Shown here one piece after another: positions 63,263 to 64,000 of a stretch of 64,000 nt of DNA. Both the position numbers and the translations under genes were made by a program. Each line of letters opens with the position of its first letter. Within the stretch, counting starts at the first letter, position 1. The notes below the pieces were generated by a model that saw nothing but the letters and a program-made list of their open reading frames with translations, made no database searches and was not told the origin of the DNA. Source of the DNA: Muricea muricata (lineage: Eukaryota > Cnidaria > Anthozoa > Malacalcyonacea > Plexauridae); contig OY979717.1 in NCBI GenBank assembly GCA_963855995.1, positions 15,215,460-15,279,459 of the forward strand, given 5' to 3'.

Positions 63263-63310
63263 GCTTCTGTGGGTAAGCTAAATGGAAAAAATAATATATG
63301 TGGACAGTGA

Positions 63311-63360
63311 TTGGTGTATATTGTTGTGGTGACCCTGCCCTTGTTGCGAAGCTAAATAAC
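63311..63360 (+). mobile_element. 3' fragment of the SINE seen at 1475
   Basis: TTGTTGTGGTGACCCTGCCC followed by TTGCGAAGCTAAATAA matches 1773-1810. Only the 3' end is recognisable. Confidence 0.65.
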
Positions 63361-64000
63361 ATACATGCCCTCTACAAAACGAAACTAAGAAATGTTTGGT
63401 GAAATTTTTTTGCTTATATATTTTGACATTTTTGTAGGTTTACAGTGCAGTGGAAGTTCGATGAATGCTTATCCAGTCGATCAGTCATGAAGTTAAGTGA
63501 ACACTGTTGATGAAAAGTGTGGAGGTCTTAATATTTTCATGTTTTATTTTGAATTGAAGTGCTTCAAATACTGTTTGGCTGATTCTCCTGTCACACACAA
63601 GACATTGCTATTTATTTGCTGATATTTTGGTGTGACAAAATTTGAATGCCTGTCAAATGTTGAGCAGTTAGCAGCACTAGCTGTAACTCCCTGAAGCTAA
63701 CATAAATCAGGGTTGGTAACTTGGCATTTTTGCAGCCAAGTACAGTAACTTGATTTTAGATTTTTTTTATCACTTGTTTGGCCTTGAAAAATGTTTGGCC
63801 ATTTTGCTTTATTTGGGCTTTTTTGTGAGTGACAGGAGTTAAAGTAAAAAACTGTTGATGTGCAAACACATTCATGTAATATGCACTATTTTATGTATAC
63901 ATTCAACATAAAATTATTTTATGCAAAAGTTCATGCAAAAGGGGTAGAGATGCGCCAATCACGAAAATAGCCGATTAACATTGCCGATTAGTTGGTGGCC
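63361..64000. other. non-coding; partial repeat at the edge
   Basis: The last 55 bases (GATGCGCCAATCACG, GCCGATTAACATTGCCGATT) look like the start of an interspersed repeat cut by the window edge. Otherwise nothing. Confidence 0.35.

Overview
The window is eukaryotic nuclear DNA, AT-rich and gene-poor. It contains introns with GT..AG boundaries, microsatellites, non-LTR retrotransposons, a SINE and many small inverted-repeat elements. The mix of genes (an intronless P-loop sulfotransferase-like ORF, a THAP domain, a SAP-type ORF of a kind I associate with cnidarian YqaJ/SWIM genes, and an IS3EU-like integrase) points to a marine invertebrate, most likely a cnidarian. That is inference; no marker gene fixes the species.

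Layout. 1-9.4 kb is non-coding and full of nested inverted-repeat elements plus one tRNA-type SINE. 9.5-12.1 kb holds a three-exon gene for a predicted single-pass membrane protein with a Thr-rich, mucin-like ectodomain. 13.2-19.7 kb is a nest of LINEs in (ATT)n microsatellite: the 3' end of one LINE, a complete restriction-like-endonuclease LINE with an intact 1069-residue ORF, and a 5'-truncated LINE of a second, diverged family. 19.7-30 kb is gene-free apart from remnants inside DNA transposons, including one with about 190-bp terminal repeats carrying SAP-type and THAP fragments. 30.2-32.6 kb is a fold-back element made of two inverted copies of a truncated integrase gene, with a perfect 6-bp target duplication. 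33.4-34.9 kb is a decayed OB-fold/zinc-ribbon gene split by a MITE. 35.5-37.6 kb is the sulfotransferase-like gene and a decayed tandem copy. 37.6-39.9 kb is a 2.2-kb palindrome. 43-48.3 kb is a set of about five diverged tandem duplications. 50.7-56.6 kb is a predicted secreted-protein gene built from repeated phase-1 exons. 58.2-60.3 kb is a decayed APE-type LINE.

The genes do not form a pathway. The common theme is mobile-element activity: at least twenty inverted-repeat elements, several with target duplications that can be read directly, and two unrelated-looking LINE families that share a microsatellite target. The best supported genes are the membrane-protein gene (consistent phase-1 splicing), the sulfotransferase-like ORF, the intact LINE ORF and the repeated-exon gene, whose first exon lacks an ATG.
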